In this document: one piece after another, positions 25,622-37,450 of the stretch
How positions within the stretch are numbered: the first letter of the stretch is position 1
Layout: each line of letters starts with the position of its first letter
Source of the DNA: Mycobacteroides saopaulense
GTDB taxonomy: Bacteria; Actinomycetota; Actinomycetes; Mycobacteriales; Mycobacteriaceae
Length of the DNA stretch: 64,000 bases
Direction of reading: 5' to 3'
Assembly: GCF_001456355.1 (NCBI RefSeq)
Contig: NZ_CP010271.1
Location: 4,585,176-4,649,175, forward strand
The notes under the pieces: model-generated
Told to the model about the DNA's origin: nothing
Database searches by the model: none
What the model saw: the letters and a program-made list of their open reading frames with translations, nothing else
Program-made: the position numbers and the translations under genes

Positions 25622-26962
25622 CTAACCCAACCAGTCCAGAACCGCTGCGGCCGTCCAGGATTGCTGCATGCTCCCCAGGGGCTCACCGGTGAACGGCTCG
25701 TAGTACTCGGCGAAGGAGCCGTCACCGGCCTGCCGTAATCCCTCCTGCCGCAACAGGAATGCGCGCTCGCTCCATCCCCGTCGCTCGAATGCCCAACAGA
25801 ACAGCCAGGTGAGCACCGGCCAGACCGGTCCCCGCCAGTATTCGCGCGGACGGAAGTCCCTGGAAACCGGCGATGTCGAGGGCACCAGCGCGTACCGCAG
25901 ATCCGGGTGCCCGCAGAACCGCGGCCCCTCCAGCAGTCTCAGCAGCGCCAGCTCCTGCGGACGCGGCAGCCCACCGGAGAGCAGCGGCGCGAATATGGCC
26001 ACTGTGTCCGTCGCAACCCACTTACCCGTCTTGACGTCGAAATCCCTTGCTGCACCGGTGCGTTCCTCGGTGGTGTCGATGACACCGCAGCGAAAGCGCG
26101 CCGCCCAGTCGTGCAGTTCACGCACATCGGCACGCGGGCGTGCATGCTCCTCACCAATGGTCGCCAGCACCTCGCAGGCCACCGAGAAGATCGCCGACAC
26201 GAAGACGTCCTCCATGACGAAGCTCATCACGTCCGGCAACCGGGCGTCGTCGTACCCGACCGACTTCATCTCTTCGAGCAACCACAGGTACACGTCGTAC
26301 TCGGCGTCCTTGGGACGCTGCGACGGATCGGTGACGATCGCGGTGTCTTCGCGTACGTAGGGCGGAAGCTCTCCCGGAACCACGTTGGCGTACGCCGCGT
26401 CCCAGCGCGGAGAGTTGTCCATTCCCGATTCCCACCCGTGGTACAGGGTGATTCGGCCGTGCTGGTTCTGATCGCGTGTCTCGGCGAGCCAGCGGTGCCA
26501 GCGCATCAGATCCGCCCAACGCCGATCCAGGAACGCCTCGGCTATCCCCCGCGCGCTGCGGCCCCGCCTGCGGGCGTGATCGAGAATGCGTTGCACCGCT
26601 ATGGCATGCACCGGCGGCTGGGTGATGCCCGAGGTCTGATACCCCGAGGGCGCGTTCGCCGCCAGCTCGGAGGTCTGCCAGCGGGCGGGTCCGGGAAAGT
26701 AGCCGTCGACCCCGTTGGCGAAGACGATGTGCGGGATCATCCCGTTGGCCCATTGCGCCGAGAGCAGGGTGTCCAGCTCGGTGACGGCGCGTTCGACGCT
26801 CAGCGGCGCCAGCCCCACCGCCACAAAAGCCGCGTCCCAGCTCCACATATGTGGGTACAGCTTGGGCGCCGCGCTGGTCATCGTCCCGCGGTCATTCCCC
26901 CTGAGCAGGTATGCCGCACGCGCGGCCAGCTGCGTGGGAGTGAACATCGGGTGCGATGGCAT
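25622..26962 (-). CDS. ggh: Glucosylglycerate hydrolase (GH63)
   Basis: 446 residues, the same length as the Mycolicibacterium hassiacum enzyme. Conserved stretches include RAAYLLRGND, LYPHMWSWDAAFVA, LLSAQWANGMIPHIVFANGVDGYFPGP, LYHGWESGMDNSPRWD and SFAEYYEPFTGEPLGSMQQSW. The residues that I recall as catalytic in that enzyme fall at the same numbers: D43, D182 (GMDNSP) and E419 (SFAEYY). It hydrolyses glucosylglycerate, a compatible solute that accumulates under nitrogen starvation, to glucose and glycerate. It is limited to fast-growing mycobacteria and is absent from M. tuberculosis (established knowledge). It stands alone, convergent with the Lrp gene 3 bp away. Confidence 0.93.
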   Translation of the reverse strand: MPSHPMFTPTQLAARAAYLLRGNDRGTMTSAAPKLYPHMWSWDAAFVAVGLAPLSVERAVTELDTLLSAQWANGMIPHIVFANGVDGYFPGPARWQTSELAANAPSGYQTSGITQPPVHAIAVQRILDHARRRGRSARGIAEAFLDRRWADLMRWHRWLAETRDQNQHGRITLYHGWESGMDNSPRWDAAYANVVPGELPPYVREDTAIVTDPSQRPKDAEYDVYLWLLEEMKSVGYDDARLPDVMSFVMEDVFVSAIFSVACEVLATIGEEHARPRADVRELHDWAARFRCGVIDTTEERTGAARDFDVKTGKWVATDTVAIFAPLLSGGLPRPQELALLRLLEGPRFCGHPDLRYALVPSTSPVSRDFRPREYWRGPVWPVLTWLFCWAFERRGWSERAFLLRQEGLRQAGDGSFAEYYEPFTGEPLGSMQQSWTAAAVLDWLG

Positions 26963-27013
26963 CCGTCCATTGTGCGGCGTGCCTATCGGAAAGTCGCGCT
27001 AACGCCGACCGCG

Positions 27014-27029
27014 TAACGTGGCGCGCATG
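27014..27029 (+). promoter_or_regulatory. Leaderless-type -10 element before the SDR gene
   Basis: TAACGT (27014-27019), 7 nt, then ATG 27027; this spacing favours ATG 27027 over GTG 27018 as the start. Confidence 0.5.
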
Positions 27030-27688
27030 CCCCTGGCTCTCATCACCGGCGCAAGCGGCGGCCTCGGCACCGCGATCGCGCGTGCACTCGCTCCCACCCA
27101 CGCGCTCTTGCTGGGCGGCCGCGCCTCGACGCGGCTGCAGCAGCTGGCCGCTGATCTGGGCGCCACCGCCTGGCCGGTAGACCTCGGCGACACGGACGCG
27201 ACACTGGCGGCCTGCGCAGATATCGGTGAACTCGATGTACTGGTGCACAACGCCGGGGTGTCCTACCCCGCCACGATCGCCGACTCGAACCTGTCCGACT
27301 GGCGGAAGACCTTGGACGTCAACGTCTTAGCGCCGGTGGCACTGACCAAGGCCCTTCTTCCGGCGCTGCGCGCTGCACAGGGCGACGTGGTGTTCATCAA
27401 CTCCGGTGCCGGGATCAACGCGCACCCCGGAATCGGCTCCTACTCGGCCAGCAAGTTCGCGCTGCGCGGATTCGCCGACGTGTTGCGCGCCGAGGAGCCA
27501 CGGCTGCGCGTCACCTCGGTGCACCCCGGCAGAATCAGCACCCCGATGCAGCAAGAACTCACCGAACATGAAGGGCGCGAATACAACCCGGCCGAGTACA
27601 TGCGCCCCGAGTCCGTCGCGCAACTGGTCGCCGATGCCGTGAATCTGCCGCGGGACGCGCGCGTACACCAGATCGTGGTGCGGCAGAA

Positions 27689-27692
<4 letters not shown>
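27027..27692 (+). CDS. Short-chain dehydrogenase
   Basis: 221 residues from ATG 27027. Cofactor motif [32 protein letters not shown], catalytic Ser and Tyr in [26 protein letters not shown], then [11 protein letters not shown]. It is a small atypical SDR resembling mycobacterial YdfG-like proteins; the substrate is unknown. Its stop codon overlaps the convergent leuS stop (CTAG), so the two transcripts must overlap or terminate within each other's 3' ends. Confidence 0.9.
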
Positions 27693-30535
<2,843 letters not shown>

Positions 30536-30780
30536 CGTTCAAGGGTAAAGGTGGCTGGTCAGCGAACAGAAATCGCCGGTTTGGCGACGAGAGTTAATCA
30601 CTCTGGTCACAATCCGGCCACTTCCGGGGGTGTCCGGGGTGGTTTCTCAGCTGCGCTTATTAACTTCGGGACCGCCACATCCGAGAGCCGCCCGCCGACA
30701 TCGCCGTCGGTGCGTCCGCGCTCACGGGTGTCGTCCACAACTCATATGACGCATTGGACAGAGCCGGAAGGACAGAGAAG

Positions 30781-31782
30781 GTGACGACCATACGGTATTC
30801 AGTCAGATTCGCGGCGGCAACGGCTTCCGTCGCGGCACTGCTCGCCGGAACTGCCGCCATCGCGGTGGCGGACCCGCAGCCGGTACCCGTGCCCCCGGCA
30901 CCGGTGGCCACCCCGAACGCTGCCACCTCGGCGCCTCTCCCCCCGGCGACGGCACCCGCCGCTCCCGCCACCCCGAATGCCGCGGCCGCACCCGCCGCCG
31001 CGCCCGCCACGTCGACGAATCCTCTGCAGCCGTCGACGCCGATCACCGGAGTGGCACCCGCCACCGACGGCACCTTGGCAGAGTTCTTCGCCTCCAAGAA
31101 CGTCAAGGTGGAACCGCTGACCAAGAACAGCCACGGCGCGCCGCGCGTCAGCATCCCGATACCCAACAACTGGGCCAACGTCCCGGATCCCAACGTTCCC
31201 AACGCGTACCAAGTGATCGTCAGCAAGGCCAACGGCACCGGGCTGTACCAGTCCAACGCGCAGGTCACGATGAGCAAGCTGGTCGGTGAGTTCGACACCA
31301 ACGAGGCCGTCTCGCACGGTCCCGTCGAGGTCAAGGCGCTGCAGGGCTGGCAGCCGACCGATGCCTCGCTCGTCATGTATCAGGGTTTCCCGTCCTCGAT
31401 CGTGGAGGGCACCTTCCGGCAGGACGGCGAGACCCTCAACACCTCTCGCCGTGCCGTGATCATCACGCAGGGCAAGGACCGTTTCCTGGTCCAGCTCGCC
31501 GTGACGACCACCGTCGGCAACGCCATCGCCGAGGCGCCCGCCACGGACCTGATCGTCAACGGACTGCGCTTCGGAGATGGCGCTCCGGTCACCGCGCCGG
31601 TCGCCGACCCCAACGCGCTCGCCGATCCGGACGCCCTGCCCGCCGCGCCCGTCACGCCTGCTCCCGGCGTTCCCGCGCCTGCGGACCCCAACGCGCCGGC
31701 TTCGCCGGCACCGGCCGTCCCGGGCCTGCCGCCCTTGCCCACGCTGCCTGCGCTGGTGCCACCGGCGCCGCCCGCGGCATAA
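30781..31782 (+). CDS. mtc28: Proline-rich 28-kDa antigen homologue (Mtc28-like, LpqN/LpqT domain)
   Basis: 333 residues from GTG 30781, preceded by GGAAGGACAGAGAAG. The signal peptide (SVRFAAATASVAALLAGTAAIAVA) ends near residue 30. A Pro/Ala-rich segment of about 60 residues leads to the conserved domain (LAEFFASKNVKVEPLTKNS ... VPIPNNWANVPDPNVPNAYQVIV-like strand, VMYQGFPSSIVEGTFRQDG, TQGKDRFLVQLAVTT), the LpqN/LpqT-type fold. A second Pro/Ala tail ends it. It is the neighbour of leuS in M. tuberculosis too (Rv0040c), where it is a secreted antigen. Molecular function is not established. A TTG at 30754 is a weaker start. Confidence 0.88.
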   Translation: MTTIRYSVRFAAATASVAALLAGTAAIAVADPQPVPVPPAPVATPNAATSAPLPPATAPAAPATPNAAAAPAAAPATSTNPLQPSTPITGVAPATDGTLAEFFASKNVKVEPLTKNSHGAPRVSIPIPNNWANVPDPNVPNAYQVIVSKANGTGLYQSNAQVTMSKLVGEFDTNEAVSHGPVEVKALQGWQPTDASLVMYQGFPSSIVEGTFRQDGETLNTSRRAVIITQGKDRFLVQLAVTTTVGNAIAEAPATDLIVNGLRFGDGAPVTAPVADPNALADPDALPAAPVTPAPGVPAPADPNAPASPAPAVPGLPPLPTLPALVPPAPPAA

Positions 31783-31800
31783 CCAGCCGCAGACCCCGCT

Positions 31801-31815
31801 TAAACTGAGTGGGTG
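31801..31815 (+). promoter_or_regulatory. Leaderless-type -10 element
   Basis: TAAACT (31801-31806), 6 nt, then GTG 31813; it sits only 19 bp after the mtc28 stop. Confidence 0.45.
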
Positions 31816-32175
31816 TTGATCGCCGCCGTCGTGACCGTCGCCCTCGCCGGGCTGCTGGCCGCGTTGGCGGCGGCGGCATTCCTACGGGCTCCGCACGGTA
31901 GCCCCCAACGGATGCTCGCACCCGCCCAGTCCGCGGCCGCGATCATCCTGGCGGCAGGCGCCCTGGCTGCGCTATTCGGCTCCACCGCAATCGGTTTGGT
32001 GGGGCTGGTGGTCTGCGGCATCGCCGCCGTGGTGACGGTGGGCGCGGCGGCGTGGCAGGTCGCGCAGTACACCACCGCCGCGCAACAGATGTCGTCCGCG
32101 GGCGGCTGCGGCAGTTCCTGCGGGGGATGTCCCAGCGCCGGCCGCGGTGGCTCGTCCGTGTGCGCGCGGCCCTGA
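31813..32175 (+). CDS. Small membrane protein with Cys/Gly-rich tail (Rv0039c-like)
   Basis: 120 residues from GTG 31813. Three hydrophobic segments (about residues 1-24, 36-58 and 62-82) are followed by a short tail with GGCGSSCGGCPSAGRGG, a C-x3-C-x2-C cluster that could bind metal or form disulphides. By gene order it matches Rv0039c. Function is unknown. The stop overlaps a hairpin that probably ends the transcript. Confidence 0.75.
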   Translation: MLIAAVVTVALAGLLAALAAAAFLRAPHGSPQRMLAPAQSAAAIILAAGALAALFGSTAIGLVGLVVCGIAAVVTVGAAAWQVAQYTTAAQQMSSAGGCGSSCGGCPSAGRGGSSVCARP

Positions 32176-32198
32176 CGTGTCCAATCTTTAGACACGTC
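32174..32198 (+). terminator. Hairpin after the small membrane protein gene
   Basis: Perfect 8-base arms GACGTGTC (32174-32181) and GACACGTC (32191-32198) with a 9-base loop, starting at the stop codon. Terminator is likely; operator use for the DUF445 gene is possible. Confidence 0.5.
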
Positions 32199-32333
32199 GG
32201 TTGCTACCTCATCCGAATGTGAGCGTATTCGCCCACGTCGGCCCCTTTTTTGGTGTGATGTTTCCGGGCACTCGTAGACGGGTGGGATGAGCCTCTTGCG
32301 GGAAGACCGTCGGCGGTGGTCAGAAAGGGAGCC

Positions 32334-33710
32334 GTGAAAGACACCAAGCAGATGGTGAAGTTCATCCTCGTTGGTGTTCTCGCTGTCGCTTCCGGCATCG
32401 CCGCATACATCTATCGCGATGACCAACTGGTCGTGGATCTGCTCACCATCCCCTTGTTCACCGGCATCATCGGGTACATCACCAACTGGACCGGCGTGCT
32501 GATGCTGTTCGCACCCTTGCGTTTCTACGGCTGGCGTATACCCGGACTACGCACGCTGTATGCGTTCCTACCCCGGCGTGTGCAGGTGATCCCGGCCATC
32601 ACCTCGGACGGACGCTTCGGGTGGCAGGGCATCGTGCCCTCGCGCGCCGAGAAGATGGCCAGCATCGCCGTCGACAAGAGCCTCGCCAAACTCGGCAGCA
32701 TCTCGGATTTCTACGAGCAGCTCGAGCCGGACCTCATCGCCAATCACCTTGCTCTGATTGCCAAGTCAGAGATCCGCAGCGTCATCACCAAGATCATGGA
32801 GCGCGAGGACCCGCAGCTGTGGCACAACCTGCCGCCGGCCCTGCGGGAGATGATGTTCAAGCGCATCGAAAACCAGCTGCCACAGATCGTCAAGAACATG
32901 ACCGATCAGATCGGCGAGAACATCGAGCAACTCGTCGATGCCAAGCTGATGATCATCCGGTATCTCACCGCACATCCCAAGCTGCTCAACGACATATTCC
33001 GCACCATGGGGCACAAAGAGCTGCAGTTCATGCAGAACTTCGGGTTCTACTTCGGCTATCCGATGGGCTTCGTCCTCGTGGCGATCCTGCACTCCCTTCC
33101 TCATCACTGGTGGACGCCGTGGATCGTGCTGCCGCTGGGCGGCGTGATCATCGGGTACATCGTCAACTATCTCGGCATCACCATGATTTTCGAACCGGTC
33201 CACCCCAACAAATGGGTGCCGTGGCGTCAGGGCCTTTTCATCAAACGCAAGTCGGAAATCTCAGAGGAGTACGCGCGCACCATCTCCGAGAACGTCATCA
33301 CGCTGGAGAACATCGGTAACGAGATGCTCAACGGGCCGCGGTCGGACCGCACCCGCCAGATGCTCGCCGATGGCATCCGGCCCGCACTGGAGCAAGCACT
33401 CGGCCCCGCGCGCCGCGCGATTCGCGTAGCGGTCGGACGGCGCCAATACGACCAGATCACCGAATCGGTAACCATCGAGGCAACCGGCTTTGCGCCCCTT
33501 GCGTTTTCCGATCCGGAGTTCAACAAGCAACGTCAGGGCAAGATCGGCGCCTTCGTCTCGACCCAGATGCACAAGCTCTCGCTGGATGACTTCAACGAAT
33601 TGCTGCGCTCGGCCGTCAAACAGGACGAATGGTTGCTGTTCGTACACGGCGCCGTCCTGGGCGCGGCCGGCGGCCTGGCCCACCTACTCATCTTCCCGCC
33701 AGCGGGCTGA
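32334..33710 (+). CDS. DUF445 membrane protein
   Basis: 458 residues from GTG 32334, with AAAGGGAG just before it. A first span (MVKFILVGVLAVASGIAAYIY) is followed by the DUF445 hallmark FTGIIGYITNWTGVLMLFAPL and the WQGIVPSRAEKMA motif. A long helical, probably coiled region fills residues about 110-220 and two more spans flank WWTPWIVLPLGGVIIGYIVNYLGITMIFEPV. A C-terminal span LLFVHGAVLGAAGGLAHLLIF closes it. Family members occur in many bacteria without a known activity. It lies 36 bp before an Abi-alpha-like gene on the same strand. It is not between leuS and yqgE in M. tuberculosis as far as I recall. Confidence 0.85.
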   Translation: MKDTKQMVKFILVGVLAVASGIAAYIYRDDQLVVDLLTIPLFTGIIGYITNWTGVLMLFAPLRFYGWRIPGLRTLYAFLPRRVQVIPAITSDGRFGWQGIVPSRAEKMASIAVDKSLAKLGSISDFYEQLEPDLIANHLALIAKSEIRSVITKIMEREDPQLWHNLPPALREMMFKRIENQLPQIVKNMTDQIGENIEQLVDAKLMIIRYLTAHPKLLNDIFRTMGHKELQFMQNFGFYFGYPMGFVLVAILHSLPHHWWTPWIVLPLGGVIIGYIVNYLGITMIFEPVHPNKWVPWRQGLFIKRKSEISEEYARTISENVITLENIGNEMLNGPRSDRTRQMLADGIRPALEQALGPARRAIRVAVGRRQYDQITESVTIEATGFAPLAFSDPEFNKQRQGKIGAFVSTQMHKLSLDDFNELLRSAVKQDEWLLFVHGAVLGAAGGLAHLLIFPPAG

Positions 33711-33746
33711 CACATGCCCGTAATCGACCTGACAAGATGATGCCCG

Positions 33747-34583
33747 ATGACCGATAACACGCCCGTCCCCGCGCACAACAATCGTGAGCTCCGGCCCGAT
33801 CGCGTGGTCCAAGGGGTCGCCATGCTGGCCGCGAAAACCTGGTGGCGCGGCGTGAAGTGGTCGGCCGATATCGCCACCACGACGGGCACCAAGATCATCG
33901 ACGACATCCGGGCGGGGCGCTCTGCCACCGACATCGCCCTCTCGGCGACCGAGCACGTCCTGGGCGCCGTGCGCGACGCGCTGCAGCTGCCCAGTGAGTC
34001 TTCCGGCGGAATCACCCTCGCCAAGCCGCAAAGGCCGGCCCCGTCCCGGGTGACCATCGACATCACCGAGTCGGCCACCCCCGACTGCGATGAATTGCGC
34101 CGCCGCGGAGCCGAATTGCTGCGGCGTTCGGCCGATGTCACCGACGTCGAGGACACCCATCCCGCCTATGCCCGGATCATCAACCAGCTGGCGCCCGACG
34201 AGGCCCGCATCCTGCGGTTCCTGGCCGCGCACGGAGCGCAACCGGTGGTGGACGTGCGCACCAGCCGCCCGTTCGACGTGGGCTCGGAGATGATCGCCGA
34301 GGGTTTGTCCATGGTCGCGGAACGATCCGGATGCCGCTACATCGACCGCAACAACGCCTACACCAACAACCTGGTGCGTCTCGGTTTGGTCCGTGCGTCA
34401 CCGGAATCTGTTGCGGCCGAGCGCTATCAGGTGCTAGAGGTACAGCCCGACGTTGTCGCGGCATGCCGGCGCGCAGGCCGCGCGCACAAGACCGTTCGCC
34501 GCAGCATCCACCTGACCCCATTCGGTGAGGACTTCTGCCGTGCCGTCATCCCCACCGATCCGTCGGTGGGCGACGATCTATAG
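33747..34583 (+). CDS. Abi-alpha (DUF4393)-like protein
   Basis: 278 residues. The N-terminal half is a linker with an amphipathic TWWRGVKWSADIATTTGTKIIDDI region. The C-terminal part carries the DUF4393 signature HPAYARIINQLAPDEARILRFLAAHGAQPVVDVRT, then NNLVRLGLVRASPE and a closing LTPFGEDFCRAVIP. The family was named for a phage-abortive-infection component of lactococci, but most members are not shown to act in defence. It sits directly downstream of a DUF445 membrane protein and is probably cotranscribed. It could instead be a housekeeping membrane-associated regulator. Confidence 0.75.
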   Translation: MTDNTPVPAHNNRELRPDRVVQGVAMLAAKTWWRGVKWSADIATTTGTKIIDDIRAGRSATDIALSATEHVLGAVRDALQLPSESSGGITLAKPQRPAPSRVTIDITESATPDCDELRRRGAELLRRSADVTDVEDTHPAYARIINQLAPDEARILRFLAAHGAQPVVDVRTSRPFDVGSEMIAEGLSMVAERSGCRYIDRNNAYTNNLVRLGLVRASPESVAAERYQVLEVQPDVVAACRRAGRAHKTVRRSIHLTPFGEDFCRAVIPTDPSVGDDL

Positions 34584-34585
34584 AT

Positions 34586-35212
34586 CTAGTTGCGGCTGAC
34601 GTCGATGGGGTGCGTCGCCAACAAGGACAACGGCAACGGCTGACGCCGCAGCACCTTGGCCCACAGGTCATCGTGTGCGTCGGTCAGCACATCGGAAGGC
34701 AGCGCCGACAACACGATCCAGTCGTCGCGCTCCACCTCGCCCTCCAGCTGACCGATGGTCCACCCCGAGTAGCCGGCGAAAACCCGCACGCCCTCCACCA
34801 GCGGCGCGATGTCCTCGGGTTCGGCATCCAGATCGACCATCGCCATACGGCCCGCAACATGGCGCAGACCCTTCACGCCTTCGATGCTGGCCCCGGCCCG
34901 CAACGTGGCCAGACACAGCGCCGCGTCCCGCTTGACCGGGCCGCCGATGAACATCGTCTTCGGCTTGCCTACCAGCTTGGCCCACTGCGGCAACACGTTG
35001 TAGACCGCGGTCTCGCTGGGCCGGTTCAGCACCACACCCAACGTGCCACCGTCGTTGTGCTCGACGATGAAGATCACGCTGCGCCGAAACGTCGGTTCGA
35101 AGAGGTTGGTGTTGGCGACCAACAGGGTGCCCGCCCGCAAACGGTGTGCGGGCGGCGCCATATAACCCTCGCCATATGCCTCGCCCTCTTCGGGCTCGTC
35201 CCCGTGCGCCAC
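34586..35212 (-). CDS. YqgE/AlgH-family protein
   Basis: 208 residues from GTG 35212. Core motifs: RAGTLLVANTNLFEPTFRRSVIFIVEHNDGGTLGVVLNRPSE, PKTMFIGGPVKRDAALCLA, VRVFAGYSGWTIGQLEGEVERDDWIVL and the C-terminal RRQPLPLSLLATHPIDVSRN. It matches Rv0038 in position. The family is widespread and conserved; no biochemical activity is firmly established. It is convergent with the Abi-alpha-like gene (2 bp apart) and divergent from the MFS gene. Confidence 0.93.
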   Translation of the reverse strand: MAHGDEPEEGEAYGEGYMAPPAHRLRAGTLLVANTNLFEPTFRRSVIFIVEHNDGGTLGVVLNRPSETAVYNVLPQWAKLVGKPKTMFIGGPVKRDAALCLATLRAGASIEGVKGLRHVAGRMAMVDLDAEPEDIAPLVEGVRVFAGYSGWTIGQLEGEVERDDWIVLSALPSDVLTDAHDDLWAKVLRRQPLPLSLLATHPIDVSRN

Positions 35213-35340
35213 CTCATCATCATGACACCGTTTGCCGTTTCATGACTTGTGCTCGGCCAACCGCTACACATTTGTAGTGTGGGCGTTAAACGCTCCGTTG
35301 AACCCGTAGCCCGATCTCGACACACGAAAGCGACTCACAC

Positions 35341-36687
35341 ATGACCGCGCGCCACTCGCCGCTGAGCCTGTGGCGCGCCATCCACGATCTGCCCGACTTC
35401 GGGCGGTTGGTGTGGGTACGGCTACTGACGCAGTTCAGCGACGGCCTCTTTCAGGCCGGACTGGCCGGTGCGCTGCTGTTCAACCCCGAGCGTGAGGCCG
35501 AACCCTGGGCCATCGCCGGCGCGTTCGCGGTGCTGTTCCTGCCCTACTCGGCAATCGGCCCCTTCGCGGGCGCGCTGCTGGACCGCTGGGACCGCCGTGC
35601 CGTCCTGATCTGCGCCAACCTGATCCGGGTATTGCTGGTGGCCCTGGTCGGGATCGAACTGGCCTTCAGCGCCGACGACGTGGTGCTGCTACTCGGCGCG
35701 CTGATCGTCAACGGCGTCACCCGATTCGTGACCTCGGGCTTGTCGGCGGCCCTCCCCCATGTGGTGCCGCGCGATCAGGTGGCCACCATGAACTCGGTGG
35801 CCACCGCCGTCGGCGCCACCGCCACCTTCGTGGGCGCCAACTTCATGCTGATGCTCCGCGCTGTCTTCGGTGCCGGGGACTTGGGTTCTGCCACAGTCAT
35901 TTTCCTGGTGATCGTGCCGACAACGGCAGCCGCGTGGGTTGCCTCCGGATTTCCCGGGGACCGACTGGGCCCTGACGACACCGTGCGGGCCATACACGGC
36001 TCGGCCTTCTACGCCGTCGCCACCGGATGGCTGCACGGTGCGCGCACCATCGTCAACACGCCGTCGGTGTTCGACGCGCTCATCGGATTGGCCGCCCACC
36101 GCATGGTGTTCGGCCTCAACACCTTGCTGGTGCTGGTCCTGGTCCGCAACAACGAGTCGATCTTCGCCGGAATAGGTGCCGCGGCATTGTTCCTGGCGTG
36201 CACCGGCATCGGTTCGTTCCTGGGAACGGTGTCCACCCCGGCACTACTGCGGCGGTTCGGCCGCGGACGCACCCTCGGCATGGCGCTCGGAGGTGCGGTC
36301 GTCCTGCAGCTGCTCGCCTCGGGCCTATTCATCCCGATTCTGCTGACCGCGGCGTTCGGCCTCGGCATGGCCGGGCAGGTGATCAAGCTGTGCGCCGATG
36401 TCGGCATGCAAACAGACGTCGACGACGCCCTGCGCGGACACGTCTTCGCCGTGCAGGACTCGCTGTTCTGGGTCACGTTCACCGGTGCGATGAGTGTGGG
36501 TGCCGCCTTCATCACGCATGCGCACTGGCTGGCCTTCTCCGGCGCGGTGATCTACTTGATCGGGTTGATCGTGCACATGACCCGGACCCTCTGGCCCAAC
36601 CCGCCCAACACTGGATCCCTGCCCACCCAGCCCGACTCTGGATCCCAGCCCGACCCGGAAGGACAAGCCCGTGACCTCGACCGCTGA
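35341..36687 (+). CDS. Major facilitator superfamily transporter
   Basis: 448 residues with about 12 spans. Between spans 2 and 3 the sequence is [20 protein letters not shown], the MFS motif-A variant. [19 protein letters not shown] and [26 protein letters not shown] are typical of MFS_3 drug-exporter-like proteins. A Pro-rich tail ends it. Position matches Rv0037c. The 3' end overlaps the next gene by 17 bp, so a three-gene operon with the isomerase-like and PapA-like genes is likely. The substrate is unknown; export of the PapA product is conceivable. Confidence 0.88.
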   Translation: MTARHSPLSLWRAIHDLPDFGRLVWVRLLTQFSDGLFQAGLAGALLFNPEREAEPWAIAGAFAVLFLPYSAIGPFAGALLDRWDRRAVLICANLIRVLLVALVGIELAFSADDVVLLLGALIVNGVTRFVTSGLSAALPHVVPRDQVATMNSVATAVGATATFVGANFMLMLRAVFGAGDLGSATVIFLVIVPTTAAAWVASGFPGDRLGPDDTVRAIHGSAFYAVATGWLHGARTIVNTPSVFDALIGLAAHRMVFGLNTLLVLVLVRNNESIFAGIGAAALFLACTGIGSFLGTVSTPALLRRFGRGRTLGMALGGAVVLQLLASGLFIPILLTAAFGLGMAGQVIKLCADVGMQTDVDDALRGHVFAVQDSLFWVTFTGAMSVGAAFITHAHWLAFSGAVIYLIGLIVHMTRTLWPNPPNTGSLPTQPDSGSQPDPEGQARDLDR

Positions 36688-37450
36688 CGCAGTCATCGAC
36701 GACCTCCGCGCCGAAAGCGATGAACTGGACGCCCTGGTGGCTTCGCTACCCGAGCAGGGCTGGGCCCGGGATACGCCCGCGGCGGGCTGGACTGTCGCTC
36801 ACCAGATAGCGCATCTGCACTGGACCGATGCGCAGTCCCTGCTGGCAGTCACCGACCCCGGGGGCTTCGCCGAAGAGCTGCCCAAGGCCATGGCCGATCC
36901 ACTCGGGTTCGTGGACAAGGCGGCCGAAGAAACCGCCCAAATCCCGCCGGCCGACCTACTCATCCGATGGCGCAGCACCCGCAACCAGCTACACGCGGCG
37001 CTGCGCGCCGTGCCGGACGGTGTCAAGATTCCCTGGTACGGCCCACCCATGAGCGCGGCGTCCATGGGCACCGCACGTTTGATGGAAACCTGGGCGCACG
37101 GTCTCGACGTCGCCGATACGCTCGGCGTGCCGCTCGCTCCTACCGCACGCATCAAATCGATTGCCCACCTTGGTGTTCGAACCCGGGACTTTGCCTTCTC
37201 GGTGCATTCGCTGCCGGCTCCCACCGAACCGTTCCGAGTCGAGCTGACCGGCCCCGACGGCGATACCTGGACCTGGGGTCCCGAAGAGGCCGCCCAGCGT
37301 GTCACCGGATCGGCCCTGGACTTCTGCTACCTGGTGACCCAACGCCGACCCCGCGCCGAACTCGATCTGCGGGCCAGCGGTGAGGACGCCGAGAGATGGC
37401 TCTCGATCGCCCAGGCCTTCGCAGGCCCGCCCGGCGCCGGCCGGGGGTGA
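36671..37450 (+). CDS. Mycothiol-dependent maleylpyruvate isomerase-like protein
   Basis: 259 residues from GTG 36671. The N-terminal DinB/MDMPI domain has [47 protein letters not shown] with the expected metal-binding histidine region and [13 protein letters not shown] (HxxD). The C-terminal domain carries [39 protein letters not shown]. It corresponds to Rv0036c, a TIGR03084-type protein. Related enzymes use mycothiol as cofactor, but the substrate here is unknown. It overlaps both neighbours and is translationally coupled. Confidence 0.88.
   Translation: MTSTADAVIDDLRAESDELDALVASLPEQGWARDTPAAGWTVAHQIAHLHWTDAQSLLAVTDPGGFAEELPKAMADPLGFVDKAAEETAQIPPADLLIRWRSTRNQLHAALRAVPDGVKIPWYGPPMSAASMGTARLMETWAHGLDVADTLGVPLAPTARIKSIAHLGVRTRDFAFSVHSLPAPTEPFRVELTGPDGDTWTWGPEEAAQRVTGSALDFCYLVTQRRPRAELDLRASGEDAERWLSIAQAFAGPPGAGRG

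Noticed and set aside
35283..35293. GCGTTAAACGC palindrome between yqgE and the MFS gene
   Set aside because: Short and with no linked regulator; could arise by chance.
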